This document shows positions 41,601 to 46,791 of a DNA stretch of 64,000 nt, one piece after another; position 1 is the first letter of the stretch; each line of letters begins with the position of its first letter. Made by a program: the position numbers and the translations under genes. Under the pieces are notes generated by a model. That model was given only the letters and a program-made list of their open reading frames with translations. It had not been told where the DNA came from and ran no database searches. Source of the stretch: a virus; the IMG/VR virus record IMGVR_UViG_3300042197_002147, positions 1-64,000 of that record. The stretch is one strand, 5' to 3'.

Positions 41601-41628
41601 AAAACAATACGAACTTTGCGAGGAATAA
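32632..41628 (+). CDS. Giant adhesin D with Ig/PKD-like array
   Basis: A 2998-residue protein from one 9-kb frame. Residues 1-505 copy adhesin C: anchor, collagen-like run (about 14-45), VDATTSRAIF domain and double-Cys units (about 308-503). Residues about 507-2480 form a long series of Ig-like/PKD/cadherin-like repeats, marked by recurring DPDGG, VTDNEG and SxPxxxxNLTASxxDPDG segments (e.g. LNLSASGYDPDGSTLIYNW). Residues 2482-2980 are a separate Cys-containing region starting PCTLKNYARSS. The final ~38 residues (WIKIYSSEDPTLYECVPV, KQYELCEE) match the end of adhesin C. No protease, lyase or lectin motif is seen. It is likely an extended rod holding a distal binding part far from the particle. 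Confidence 0.75.
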   Translation: MYSSSINTLKMMGPDGPTGSVGPTGSTGPTGPTGATGSTGAVGPYIVSVDATTSRAIFTLSNGLTFGITGSFSGNTAYSSTEQATSIGSGTSILGTATPGQLNIKGISAIGSLVVSTTSNNLSIDTIYKSVVGNLDALGLSADTLMYLKSPELASSTRIKLDGTGDLDFQNQFYLNDAAFIKYVGPIKKNQYVGITGAIENITNGTTGGIYIDLENGGFYQLNTPIGIAGFTGTFNKNEIISATLVFTSDDIWKFPENVYFESGENYFTCGKSIVNISTFDGGENWYAVVSQRGLDIESFASCKPSIGKGSCCYVKYPQNTVNCIDYVSRDECDLLGGSFNPLLSCSQSCGLTFGLCCSNGNCIENVSPDECAFFGGVFYSALSCNTYTNNPNGKNYDEPIENGRLCYNPCETEKLVCCKNGTCLGSNYSRIQCELILGGKSVTGGDCSTVNCCENNIGVGACCACKAKGLLCYDNLTPQECLSAEYDGVFMGQNELCDNVNCTCVGGSNEQVGETFPTFDLIVVQNPVAPNQRGHVRIVNVEDAEGGPFQYKVTLNRIIDLLPETIYTTEYFDITNPINTDYFTEPLEHLTDEGIPTIYEVVISVRDTDNNISTKSKFISVNDVIPEIVSISVVPSSPIIYEEPETYPINVGSTVLVTARDPDGGSVFYEFSIEPSENEVSFIEMQSNMIAVTLVVKETTNNNTTVTVKCVVTDEESQSVTVMVPIVFQKDVAPEYDIVIDPPGEGTDLPDWVYNGCLNASTYPAAGRIGTTLRPRIKIPANQGNIKLYYGMAMYREEGPGQYYCCMNCQQIVMPNGEQDIISGINDITIDLPEVAGNTAGLYILSTILRQQPYNEFNTISRAKAVRITNEGPQIIEITPDIVINMDPSEPQLQVPTAFIPNGIFKEVQFGVTAADINNNLVGALFFPRLIANGNVLSYNYTYTSGYVRPVSNVTKIGNYFTQRWRFFYESNYQIDHQVNDEVLYTDIDSSNLSIIRVSNTSPSIFSITSNIVIPPETAFSVTGSGITDPDPADVLQFKWVLSKSDSSIIEDTGWQTLSGSSVTYTKSTGLPGAQTNQVYFVDLFVKDPNENVATKRCTVTVQNSLPIIGVTYDTDISSPFVKFINGTDANLGLLEKLILDTTITASDPDGGSLTYNTTVSGGPFSINGQTTSKPKIELLQKGNYLIFHTVTDNEGGTDFIQSNVEILENERPSINFDSTQSSILFPCSGQNLVDVIATVSDTETPFSNLTNATIVPISYPSTPPELIGTVLTDNGSSGDITTRFKVFNTGTYTFKASITEPGIDDTISQTVEASTTITVSADPNFNPSIPPISPITVSNPISNFLFTINAFDVNGINPLLSNVRLETGADPYFRINSTTTTQQGDNTSIQFVLDISVLSTTVPNGLYSLIIKIIDNCGRSFEQTSGFVNVQNTAPSVTITNPTQTVVSSTLPVTLNLSASGYDPDGSTLIYNWTLTGPSTTYNFSANNSSSSNNTILTGLNKGGQHQVSVTVTDSSGSTSVPAAVTLNVTDPNPTANAGNDLSITYPDLTTFPKTFSLDGTGSTDQSGGSISLYQWSIISQSGSTIEFVGSNQISTPTVKVNGFGTYTLSLVVTDNNSNVSSPDTVTLTLLRDIAPTVNLTASSTNITLPTNSINLQINTSTDVTSATITEVTSFGATIVSPVKLNSTTWQATINNLTTNSNGSSRNYTFKATVDDGVNPPVDSNPQTITINNQIPTAEIFIPSSTSGVNMTSNYTFGITAFAVDPDGGSLVNPEFLITTVPPTYTGSVLFGAISQNVSTSGTTYSAQCTIAAPIKIGNYGFAFMITDNEGQTVQSNPKELIFTNQSPTITASKLAHIIPFPTVTQFNTSVYGISVTDQDNNITSSRWRMKSVPSGANSGYSNPLSSTSSYSDILIPFIDSPAPVGGTYTLELQIQDLGGSVVSQDFTVKRNQAPNVSITNPDPNNSVNITLPSTLNLTAVANDPDGFISSYIWTASDPSRVTFSNASSLNTTATFTPIGSTYSISIGFSATDNNGRPTSASPSLTVNVSPNPAPVITSFSASPTNPLISGANQSASTTLTVNATDNEGITYFFKQVPEAGTPTVSITQNPLQNQAVVSGMTLPFSNSTIASSKVYKFQAEVTDASGNKITSNTLNVTAESSQPTISNVNSNLGSITFTGSSQSININPTPGATAIDPDGGILNYLWTNPTKPAGAGIVTINNSNTFTPTATNFTQPGSYGFNLLVTDNEGTQNNQTVSLTLTNAAAPTFGTLPVSGVVQNPVLSVSRTCTISNASATPSSTNAGPVNVTAGVTQISGQTAPTVSVSNGTNIQSSATVSININTATMTPGIDFTISVTATSTTNASLSATTAFTIRKNALPILPPLSGSGGNVNTKLNFTISGVGFASDPDVGGSITRYDWTTNPPTSSIFPNNNAGATFVGITFNATGTYTVSCRAVDILSEGTTANLTGIAIAAPPADPCTLKNYARSSGYLYNIIVPNEAIRGASKGPGAPPAPPNTCPPPPSSPIQSLFNSGSAFASNWDYLGAFSAGELGWKINPAKPTGDDNTGTKYPYSNFILRNGNYFDHSATAFSLDYFDSWKSASTALIPVAAIRRVTRPFDLSFAYLSGIYPNLQNRTQYENRFIQFINSNEFDFTSNAEQDKTVRLGDGIPFIFKCSCWDANEELSYTNWYDYTSQTGSQEFNLTCPSGTTRKPRSLIVVRFKQATAMSAVTNGPSGNATKCHNFTNVGGGEGAQVVTTDITAYYVSRNEAQSATTDTCKIGVGKYALIRYEINYPKDSTGDGSLTKTICSDSSTNVGTCSGASNLFIPVSTLSFTTYQSDPDIANQLGNFPKVVNIPEICTPCTTSGPAQTDANRTAKRKYSDITWTTSSMAWATTSAPLSVTSNRAFVPPEFICVADCENSSYLSGGTCITTMTGPCAAAAFTGEETPINDSNGNENLIWIKIYSSEDPTLYECVPVLYDLEILKQYELCEE

Positions 41629-43206
41629 ATGGCAATACAGTTTAGAACAAGAACAAAAAGTGCAATAAACTATTCCACGGAACTGAAATCTATTGGAGTG
41701 TGTTGTGGTATAGATGGATCAAAAACATCTAAAACATTTTTAGAATGTTTTCAGTCTGGTGGAAACTTTCAATACGGAAACATAAATGAAGTTGATTGTA
41801 TAAGTCCGGGTGCAACTGGTTGTTGTTGCTCATGTTCAAATGAAACATTAGAAGGTAGTTTATTTAATGGTGTTATTTATCCAGATTTATTAACGCAATG
41901 TGGAGGAATAATAAACAATAATAGATTAGGTTTAGTGAATGGAACTTCAAAGTGTGAATGTGAAAGATTGGGTGGCGTTTGGAATCAGGGACCCTGTCCA
42001 ACAAATGGTCAAAGTGCGACATTAGATCCAGCCTACGACCCAAATAGTATTTTAATTGGTAATTCAACAGCAGACAAATATTGTGGAAAATTATTTCCAG
42101 TTGGTGATTTATTATCAAATGAAGCATGTCTATTTGATGTAAGAGTTCCAAGATCTTGTTGCTATATGGATAGAGATGATAACAATGTTCCCACTAAAGT
42201 TATTTGTGAAAATGTTTGCAAGAGTTCAGATTGCATGGGTTATACTGCATCAAATCAACCAGCAATATTTTCCAAGAAAAAATTATGCAATGCTGATTTA
42301 TTAGGTAATGGCACGGCAGATTGCACATCTTCTAGTTTTTTGAGTTATTATTCTACTGGAACTGCTTTATTTGATGATTTTTCACATGGACCTTGTTTCA
42401 GATTAAAGAAAACAAATAACACATATTCATATGATTGTGAATTGACATCAAAAGAATTATGTGAAGAGTACTGGACTGAATTATTAGATGATTCGAAGGT
42501 ATGCAACCACAATTATGCACCACAAGTTCCAACTAAAACTGGAAGTAGAATTATAGAACCAGAAACAATGTCAGAATATTCTTTTAATTTGCTTGGTCTT
42601 AATATTGGTGCAACTTATAAAGGTGGAATTTATATGGGAATCTATGAACCGGGTTCTCCGATTACACCAACTGCTTCTGATATTTTTGGTGCAGAACAAT
42701 TAACACAAAAAACAGGAACACTGTTAAAATCAAATGCTTCCGGACCTGGAGAAAAGAAAAATAAAAAATGGGCAATAATAGTAGAACCCTCAATTTATTT
42801 TACAACATTTTTAGATGTGGGGGAACAACTACAAACAAGTCAAAGAAATTTATCAAAATATGATGGATTTTATAATTTTTATGGGGACAATAGAACATTT
42901 AACGGAATAAAAACAAAATTAACAAATACAATATGCGGTAAAAATAGAAAAGGATTTGCAGATTTTTATGTTCCCTCTTTGAAAGAGTTGCAATTTTTTG
43001 CAAAACAATATCAGGTTTATGTTTCTGGTGTCACTAATTATATAATACCAAGAGGCGCATTTATGACATCATCAATGTATAACGAAAAATTATTATATAG
43101 TCAGTATTTGACTCTATCTGATTCGTATAACTATGGTAGAGTAATTTTGTCTGCTCCGACTACAAATCTTTCTATATTGTTTTTTAGAAGAATTTTATTG
43201 ACATAA
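41629..43206 (+). CDS. Cys-rich adhesin E with lectin-like C-terminus
   Basis: A 525-residue protein without the collagen-like run. Residues 20-120 carry a cysteine-rich region related to the other adhesins (IGVCCGIDGSKTSKTFLEC, TGCCCSCSN, CECERLGGVWNQGPC), and a second cluster lies at about 180-260. The end (about 440-524) has FADFYVPSLKELQFFAKQY and AFMTSSMY, a weaker form of the lectin-like domain of adhesins A and B; the usual final VRPxR is replaced by LFFRRI. It follows adhesin D by one base. Lacking the N-terminal run, it may attach differently or be a secreted or accessory tip protein. Confidence 0.65.
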   Translation: MAIQFRTRTKSAINYSTELKSIGVCCGIDGSKTSKTFLECFQSGGNFQYGNINEVDCISPGATGCCCSCSNETLEGSLFNGVIYPDLLTQCGGIINNNRLGLVNGTSKCECERLGGVWNQGPCPTNGQSATLDPAYDPNSILIGNSTADKYCGKLFPVGDLLSNEACLFDVRVPRSCCYMDRDDNNVPTKVICENVCKSSDCMGYTASNQPAIFSKKKLCNADLLGNGTADCTSSSFLSYYSTGTALFDDFSHGPCFRLKKTNNTYSYDCELTSKELCEEYWTELLDDSKVCNHNYAPQVPTKTGSRIIEPETMSEYSFNLLGLNIGATYKGGIYMGIYEPGSPITPTASDIFGAEQLTQKTGTLLKSNASGPGEKKNKKWAIIVEPSIYFTTFLDVGEQLQTSQRNLSKYDGFYNFYGDNRTFNGIKTKLTNTICGKNRKGFADFYVPSLKELQFFAKQYQVYVSGVTNYIIPRGAFMTSSMYNEKLLYSQYLTLSDSYNYGRVILSAPTTNLSILFFRRILLT

Positions 43207-43209
43207 ATA
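43202..43209 (+). promoter_or_regulatory. Late promoter-like CATAAATA
   Basis: CATAAATA differs by one base from the T4 late consensus and overlaps the stop of adhesin E. Predicted initiation about 6 nt downstream (near 43215) would start the mRNA on GGAG, 7 nt before the ATG at 43226. The Shine-Dalgarno sequence would then be the very 5' end of the message. Confidence 0.5.
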
Positions 43210-43225
43210 GAAATGGAGATATATT

Positions 43226-43753
43226 ATGGGGTGCAATTGTAGGAAAAATAATATGAATAATGAAACTGAATTTCGTAAAGATGAAATAAAAGAACAAAAC
43301 ATAGTAAGTAAAAAGATCAGTATGATTCAAAGTTTTGCAACTGCTTTGACATCTAGAGGTCTGAGTAACGAAAAGGTTAATAAACCAACAAAACAACTTA
43401 GAGTTCTTAGTTGCTTTGGAAATAAACAAGAGGGTGGAGAACTTCCTCCTTGCGAATATCTAAAGCAGAGCACAACCCCCGGAAAACATTTTTGCGGTGG
43501 ATGCGGTTGTGGTGATCGCAAAGGAACATGGTTGGTCGCAGAAGGCGATGAGTATAGTAAGTTGGATTATCCTAAGTTGAACTGTCCTTTACAGATGCCA
43601 GGATTCACCAATTACAAAGCCTCTTCTCAGGAAGAGTCAGTTGCACCTATAACACGAAGATATTACATAGAAAACATATCTTATAAAGATTTAGAAAAGA
43701 TAAAGGTTTCTACACACGAACCTCCTGTAACTGAAGAAAAAACAAAAGATTAA
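43226..43753 (+). CDS. Small Cys-rich protein, unknown function
   Basis: A 175-residue protein I do not recognise. It starts MGCNCRKN and has eight cysteines: C3, C5, C63, C76, C90, C93, C95 and C120. The C90-x2-C93-x-C95 cluster (HFCGGCGCGDRKGTWL) followed by YPKLNCPLQMPGF suggests a zinc-binding or metal-cluster module. The C-terminus is acidic/Lys-rich and probably flexible. GGAG lies 7 nt before the ATG, with a late promoter-like site further upstream and a terminator-like hairpin after the stop, so it may be its own late unit. It lies between the adhesins and the neck genes, which does not by itself suggest a role. Confidence 0.65.
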   Translation: MGCNCRKNNMNNETEFRKDEIKEQNIVSKKISMIQSFATALTSRGLSNEKVNKPTKQLRVLSCFGNKQEGGELPPCEYLKQSTTPGKHFCGGCGCGDRKGTWLVAEGDEYSKLDYPKLNCPLQMPGFTNYKASSQEESVAPITRRYYIENISYKDLEKIKVSTHEPPVTEEKTKD

Positions 43754-43759
43754 TAAAAT

Positions 43760-43791
43760 AAAATCTCCTTATAAATAAGTAAGGAGATTTT
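43760..43791 (+). promoter_or_regulatory. 12-bp hairpin holding late promoter and SD of gp13
   Basis: A perfect 12-bp inverted repeat has arms at 43760-43771 and 43780-43791 (core AAATCTCCTTA/TAAGGAGATTT) and an 8-nt loop. The 3' arm contains AAGGAG, the gp13 Shine-Dalgarno (ATG at 43795), and ends in a T run. RNA reading through from upstream would fold the ribosome site away, and may terminate. RNA starting at the late promoter in the loop would lack the 5' arm. Confidence 0.7.
43770..43777 (+). promoter_or_regulatory. T4-type late promoter of the neck block
   Basis: Exact TATAAATA at the loop side of the hairpin before gp13. Initiation near 43783 would begin the mRNA on GGAG, 8 nt before the gp13 ATG. 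It probably heads gp13-gp14-gp15-gp16-gp17, which are tightly packed and same-strand. Confidence 0.75.
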
Positions 43792-43794
43792 TAA

Positions 43795-44595
43795 ATGGCA
43801 ATTAATTCCAGAGAAGCAATAATAGACTACGCACTCAGAAATCTGGGTCATCCTGTAATTCAAATAAATGTCGATTATAAGCAATGTGAAGACAGATTAG
43901 ATGAGGCCCTTGAGTATTTTGCCGAAAGACACTTTGATGGTGTCGAGCGTGCATTTTTTAAATACCAATTAACACAAACAGATATAAACAATGGATATAT
44001 TGAAACATCTAGTCTAGGTCCAACTAATGGACCTGGTGGGGATGGACCAACAGGAAACGACATATTAAGCGTAGTTAAAATTTTTCAATTTGGAAATTTA
44101 ACAACAGTTGATATGTTTGATATTCGCTATCAATTAGCTTTAACAGATTATTTTGGTATAAATCGCGGACTTGCTGGTTCGCCGGCAATGGGTCTTGCTT
44201 CTTACGATTCCGCAAAAAGATATATCAAACTAATTCAAGATTTTTTCCAACCAGAAAAAAGAATTGAATTTAGCAAAGTTACAAACAGAATTCATATAAC
44301 CGGAAGAAAAGCAGATCTGATCGCTGGACAGTATGTTATTTTGGAAACATTTGTGCTATTGAATCCAGAAAAATATACAGAAATCTATAACGACCGTCTA
44401 TTAAAAAAGTACCTAACGGCCCTCATAAAAAGACAATGGGGCGCAAACATGGCTAAATATGACGGCGTTCAGCTCCCTGGCGGAATAACCCTTAAGGGAG
44501 CTGCGATATATCAAGAAGCACAGGCCGAAATACAAGCAATTGAGGTCGAACTTCTAACCGCGTATGAGTTACCTATAGATTTTATGGTAGGATAA
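43795..44595 (+). CDS. gp13: Neck protein gp13
   Basis: A 266-residue gp13 neck protein. Family features are MAINSREAIIDYALRNLGHP, DEALEYFAERHFDGVERAFF near residues 35-55, a Gly/Pro-rich loop (about 75-85), and DRLLKKYLTALIKRQWGAN with GVQLPGGITLKGAAIYQEA near the C-terminus. These match marine T4-like gp13 closely. With gp14, gp13 forms the neck that closes the filled head and accepts the tail. AAGGAG lies 8 nt before the ATG and is involved in the upstream hairpin. gp14 follows after 3 bp. Length is near T4 gp13 (309). Confidence 0.92.
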   Translation: MAINSREAIIDYALRNLGHPVIQINVDYKQCEDRLDEALEYFAERHFDGVERAFFKYQLTQTDINNGYIETSSLGPTNGPGGDGPTGNDILSVVKIFQFGNLTTVDMFDIRYQLALTDYFGINRGLAGSPAMGLASYDSAKRYIKLIQDFFQPEKRIEFSKVTNRIHITGRKADLIAGQYVILETFVLLNPEKYTEIYNDRLLKKYLTALIKRQWGANMAKYDGVQLPGGITLKGAAIYQEAQAEIQAIEVELLTAYELPIDFMVG

Positions 44596-44598
44596 TAA

Positions 44599-45537
44599 AT
44601 GGCAGTTAATCCATTCTTTCGTGACAGCACAGCAGAGCAAAGACTACTCAACGATTTGACTATAGAGACAATTCGTGCAATGGGTAGAGATATGGTTTAT
44701 ATACCAAGAAATTATGTAAACCTAGATGAATTATTTGGTGAAGATATACAAAACAAATTTACTGACGCATACACAATTGAAATGTACATTAAAAATGTCA
44801 TGCAATTTGATGGTCAGGGTGATGTTATCAGTAAATTTGGAATAAACATAACAGATAGAGTTTCTTTAGTTTTGTCAAAAACAAGATTTGAACAGGAAAT
44901 TACAACTAAAGATGCAGAAATAAAATATCCAAGAGTAGGTGATCTTGTTTACTTTCCATTGAGCAATTCTTTGTTTGAGATTAATCATGTAAATAAAAGA
45001 GATCCATTTTATCAATTTGGTACACTAACAACATATACATTGGAGTGCGAACTCTTCTCATATAGCAATGAAGAAATCACCACTGGTATTAGCGACATTG
45101 ATACAATAGAAGATGATCGAAAAGAGTATGCACTAAAAATGTTTATTGGTGCAACTGCCGTTGATCCTGTTTTTGGTTCATACTATTCTGGAGAAAAGGT
45201 ATATCAAGTTCTTGGTTTAAGTGGAGCTGGTGCTACATTGTCCTCAGCAACAGCAACAGCAACAATTGTAGAACAAATAGACGGAACAACTTACGATATT
45301 CTGTATCTTGCCAATGTCGTTGGAACATTTGCTACGGGTGGTCAAACAATCAAAGGAGCAAATTCTGGTGCAGAATTTACAGTACAAAACAGTTTCACAA
45401 CAAATATTCTTATACAGAAAGATCCACAGAATACAATATCTGCAAACAAGGATAATGACATATTGCAATTTAAGAGCACAAGTACAGGAATCTTTGACTT
45501 CACCGAAACAGATCCATTCTCGGAAGGTAAATATTAA
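44599..45537 (+). CDS. gp14: Neck protein gp14
   Basis: A 312-residue gp14 neck protein. The N-terminus (MAVNPFFRDSTAEQRLLNDL, IRAMGRDMVYIPRNYVNLDE, LFGEDIQNKF, IEMYIKNVMQFDGQGD) is the standard family pattern. YPRVGDLVYFPLSNSLFEI and YQFGTLTTYTLECELFSYSNEEI follow in the middle. The C-terminal third contains a beta segment rich in Ala/Thr (LSSATATATIVEQIDGT) not needed for the family call. It forms the head-tail joining ring with gp13. The stop overlaps the gp15 start (TAATG). Length is close to T4 gp14 (256) plus the C-terminal extension common in marine relatives. Confidence 0.92.
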   Translation: MAVNPFFRDSTAEQRLLNDLTIETIRAMGRDMVYIPRNYVNLDELFGEDIQNKFTDAYTIEMYIKNVMQFDGQGDVISKFGINITDRVSLVLSKTRFEQEITTKDAEIKYPRVGDLVYFPLSNSLFEINHVNKRDPFYQFGTLTTYTLECELFSYSNEEITTGISDIDTIEDDRKEYALKMFIGATAVDPVFGSYYSGEKVYQVLGLSGAGATLSSATATATIVEQIDGTTYDILYLANVVGTFATGGQTIKGANSGAEFTVQNSFTTNILIQKDPQNTISANKDNDILQFKSTSTGIFDFTETDPFSEGKY

Positions 45538-46298
45538 TGTTTGGAATAGAATCAAGTTATTATAACGAAACAATTAGAAAGCTAGTAATAGCATTTGGTT
45601 CTCTATTTAATGAAATTTATTTGTCAAAATACGATGCAAATGACAATGTAACGGAAAAAGTAAGAGTTCCTATAACATACGGACCGAAGGAAAAGTTTGT
45701 TCGTAAGCTCAGAGAAGATAGCACAATAACAGACAATGCTCATGTTCAAATAACTTTACCAAGATTTGGTTTTGATATTACTACTTACTTGTATGACCCG
45801 ACAAGAAAAGTAAATAAAATGAAAAAGATTTCTATGGAATCGAATAATGTAGAAAGTTCAATGTGGGCCGAGGTTCCATACAATATAAATTTTGGTTTGT
45901 ATCTTTTTACTAGAAATGTAACAGATAATTTGCAAATTGTAGAACAAATTCTTCCAAATTTTTCTCCAGACTTTACTGTGACATTAAAAATGAACAAACT
46001 GGCAACTAAGGTAGATGTTCCAGTAATTCTAAACTCTGTTGCAACGAATGAAGATTATGAGGGAGATTTTGGTAATCGAAGACTCATAACAACAGTTTTT
46101 GATTTTACAGCAAAAGCGTATTTGTATGGGCAAATTAAAGATAGATCACCGCTTTCAATTGAGACATCCGAAGTTAACTTCTTCAACATGTCTCTTGGTT
46201 CTACAGCAAGTGCTTATAACTTTATAACTGATTTTGGTTGGACTGGCGATTCTGCAACTGGAAATACGACAAGCACAAATGGATCGAATATAATATGA
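45537..46298 (+). CDS. gp15: Tail sheath stabiliser gp15
   Basis: A 253-residue gp15, the tail terminator that caps sheath and tube and connects to the neck. Family features are MFGIESSYYNETIRKLVIAFGSLFNEI, VRVPITYGPKEKFVRKLRED, ITLPRFGFDITTYLYDPTRKVNK and ANYNINFGLYLFTR-like VPYNINFGLYLFTRNVTDNLQIVEQILPNFSP. Length matches T4 gp15 (272). It is the third gene of the neck block and overlaps gp14 by one base. Confidence 0.93.
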   Translation: MFGIESSYYNETIRKLVIAFGSLFNEIYLSKYDANDNVTEKVRVPITYGPKEKFVRKLREDSTITDNAHVQITLPRFGFDITTYLYDPTRKVNKMKKISMESNNVESSMWAEVPYNINFGLYLFTRNVTDNLQIVEQILPNFSPDFTVTLKMNKLATKVDVPVILNSVATNEDYEGDFGNRRLITTVFDFTAKAYLYGQIKDRSPLSIETSEVNFFNMSLGSTASAYNFITDFGWTGDSATGNTTSTNGSNII

Positions 46299-46308
46299 GG
46301 TTTAAATT

Positions 46309-46791
46309 ATGTCTGAAGAAAAAATATCAAAAGCTTTGGAAATAAAGTATGAAGCTTCTGAAAAACCAAAAGAAGTTATTGTAGATAAAAAACAACTCTC
46401 TCAGATGAAAAGAGAGAGAAGAGAACAATTACTAAATACTGATTTTGATTCTGCCAGAGATGGTATAAAGGATTTGATCAATACCGGGATGGATGCTGTT
46501 GATGGAATAATGAAAGTAGCAACAGCAGGGGATTCCCCCCGCGCTTATGAGGTTGCAGCGACTCTTTTGAAAACAATAAGCGATATGAACAAAGACTTAT
46601 TGGAGATTCATAAACAGGCAAATGAAGCGGAAAAAGATAAAATATCTGTAAAAAACACAACAAATAATTCAATATATGTTGGATCTACCACAGATTTACA
46701 AAATTTGTTAAACAAATCAAGAAGTCAATTTAAATCAGAAGCAAACGATGATAGTATTATAGATGTGGAGGGTGAAGAAGATGCCAATTAA
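46309..46791 (+). CDS. gp16: Small terminase subunit gp16
   Basis: A 160-residue small terminase. The central helical region (DSARDGIKDLINTGMDAVDG, ATAGDSPRAYEVAATLLKTI, DMNKDLLEIHKQANEAEKD) matches gp16, which forms a ring that recognises DNA and regulates the gp17 packaging motor. Both ends are charged and flexible, and the C-terminus is acidic (DVEGEEDAN). Length matches T4 gp16 (164). GAGG precedes the ATG. The 3' end overlaps the gp17 start by 11 bp, and the gp17 Shine-Dalgarno lies inside it, as expected for packaging partners. Confidence 0.9.
   Translation: MSEEKISKALEIKYEASEKPKEVIVDKKQLSQMKRERREQLLNTDFDSARDGIKDLINTGMDAVDGIMKVATAGDSPRAYEVAATLLKTISDMNKDLLEIHKQANEAEKDKISVKNTTNNSIYVGSTTDLQNLLNKSRSQFKSEANDDSIIDVEGEEDAN

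Noticed and set aside
46763-46780. Upstream ATG of gp17
   Set aside because: The ATG at 46781 has a proper GGAGG at 9 nt and fits the family N-terminus.
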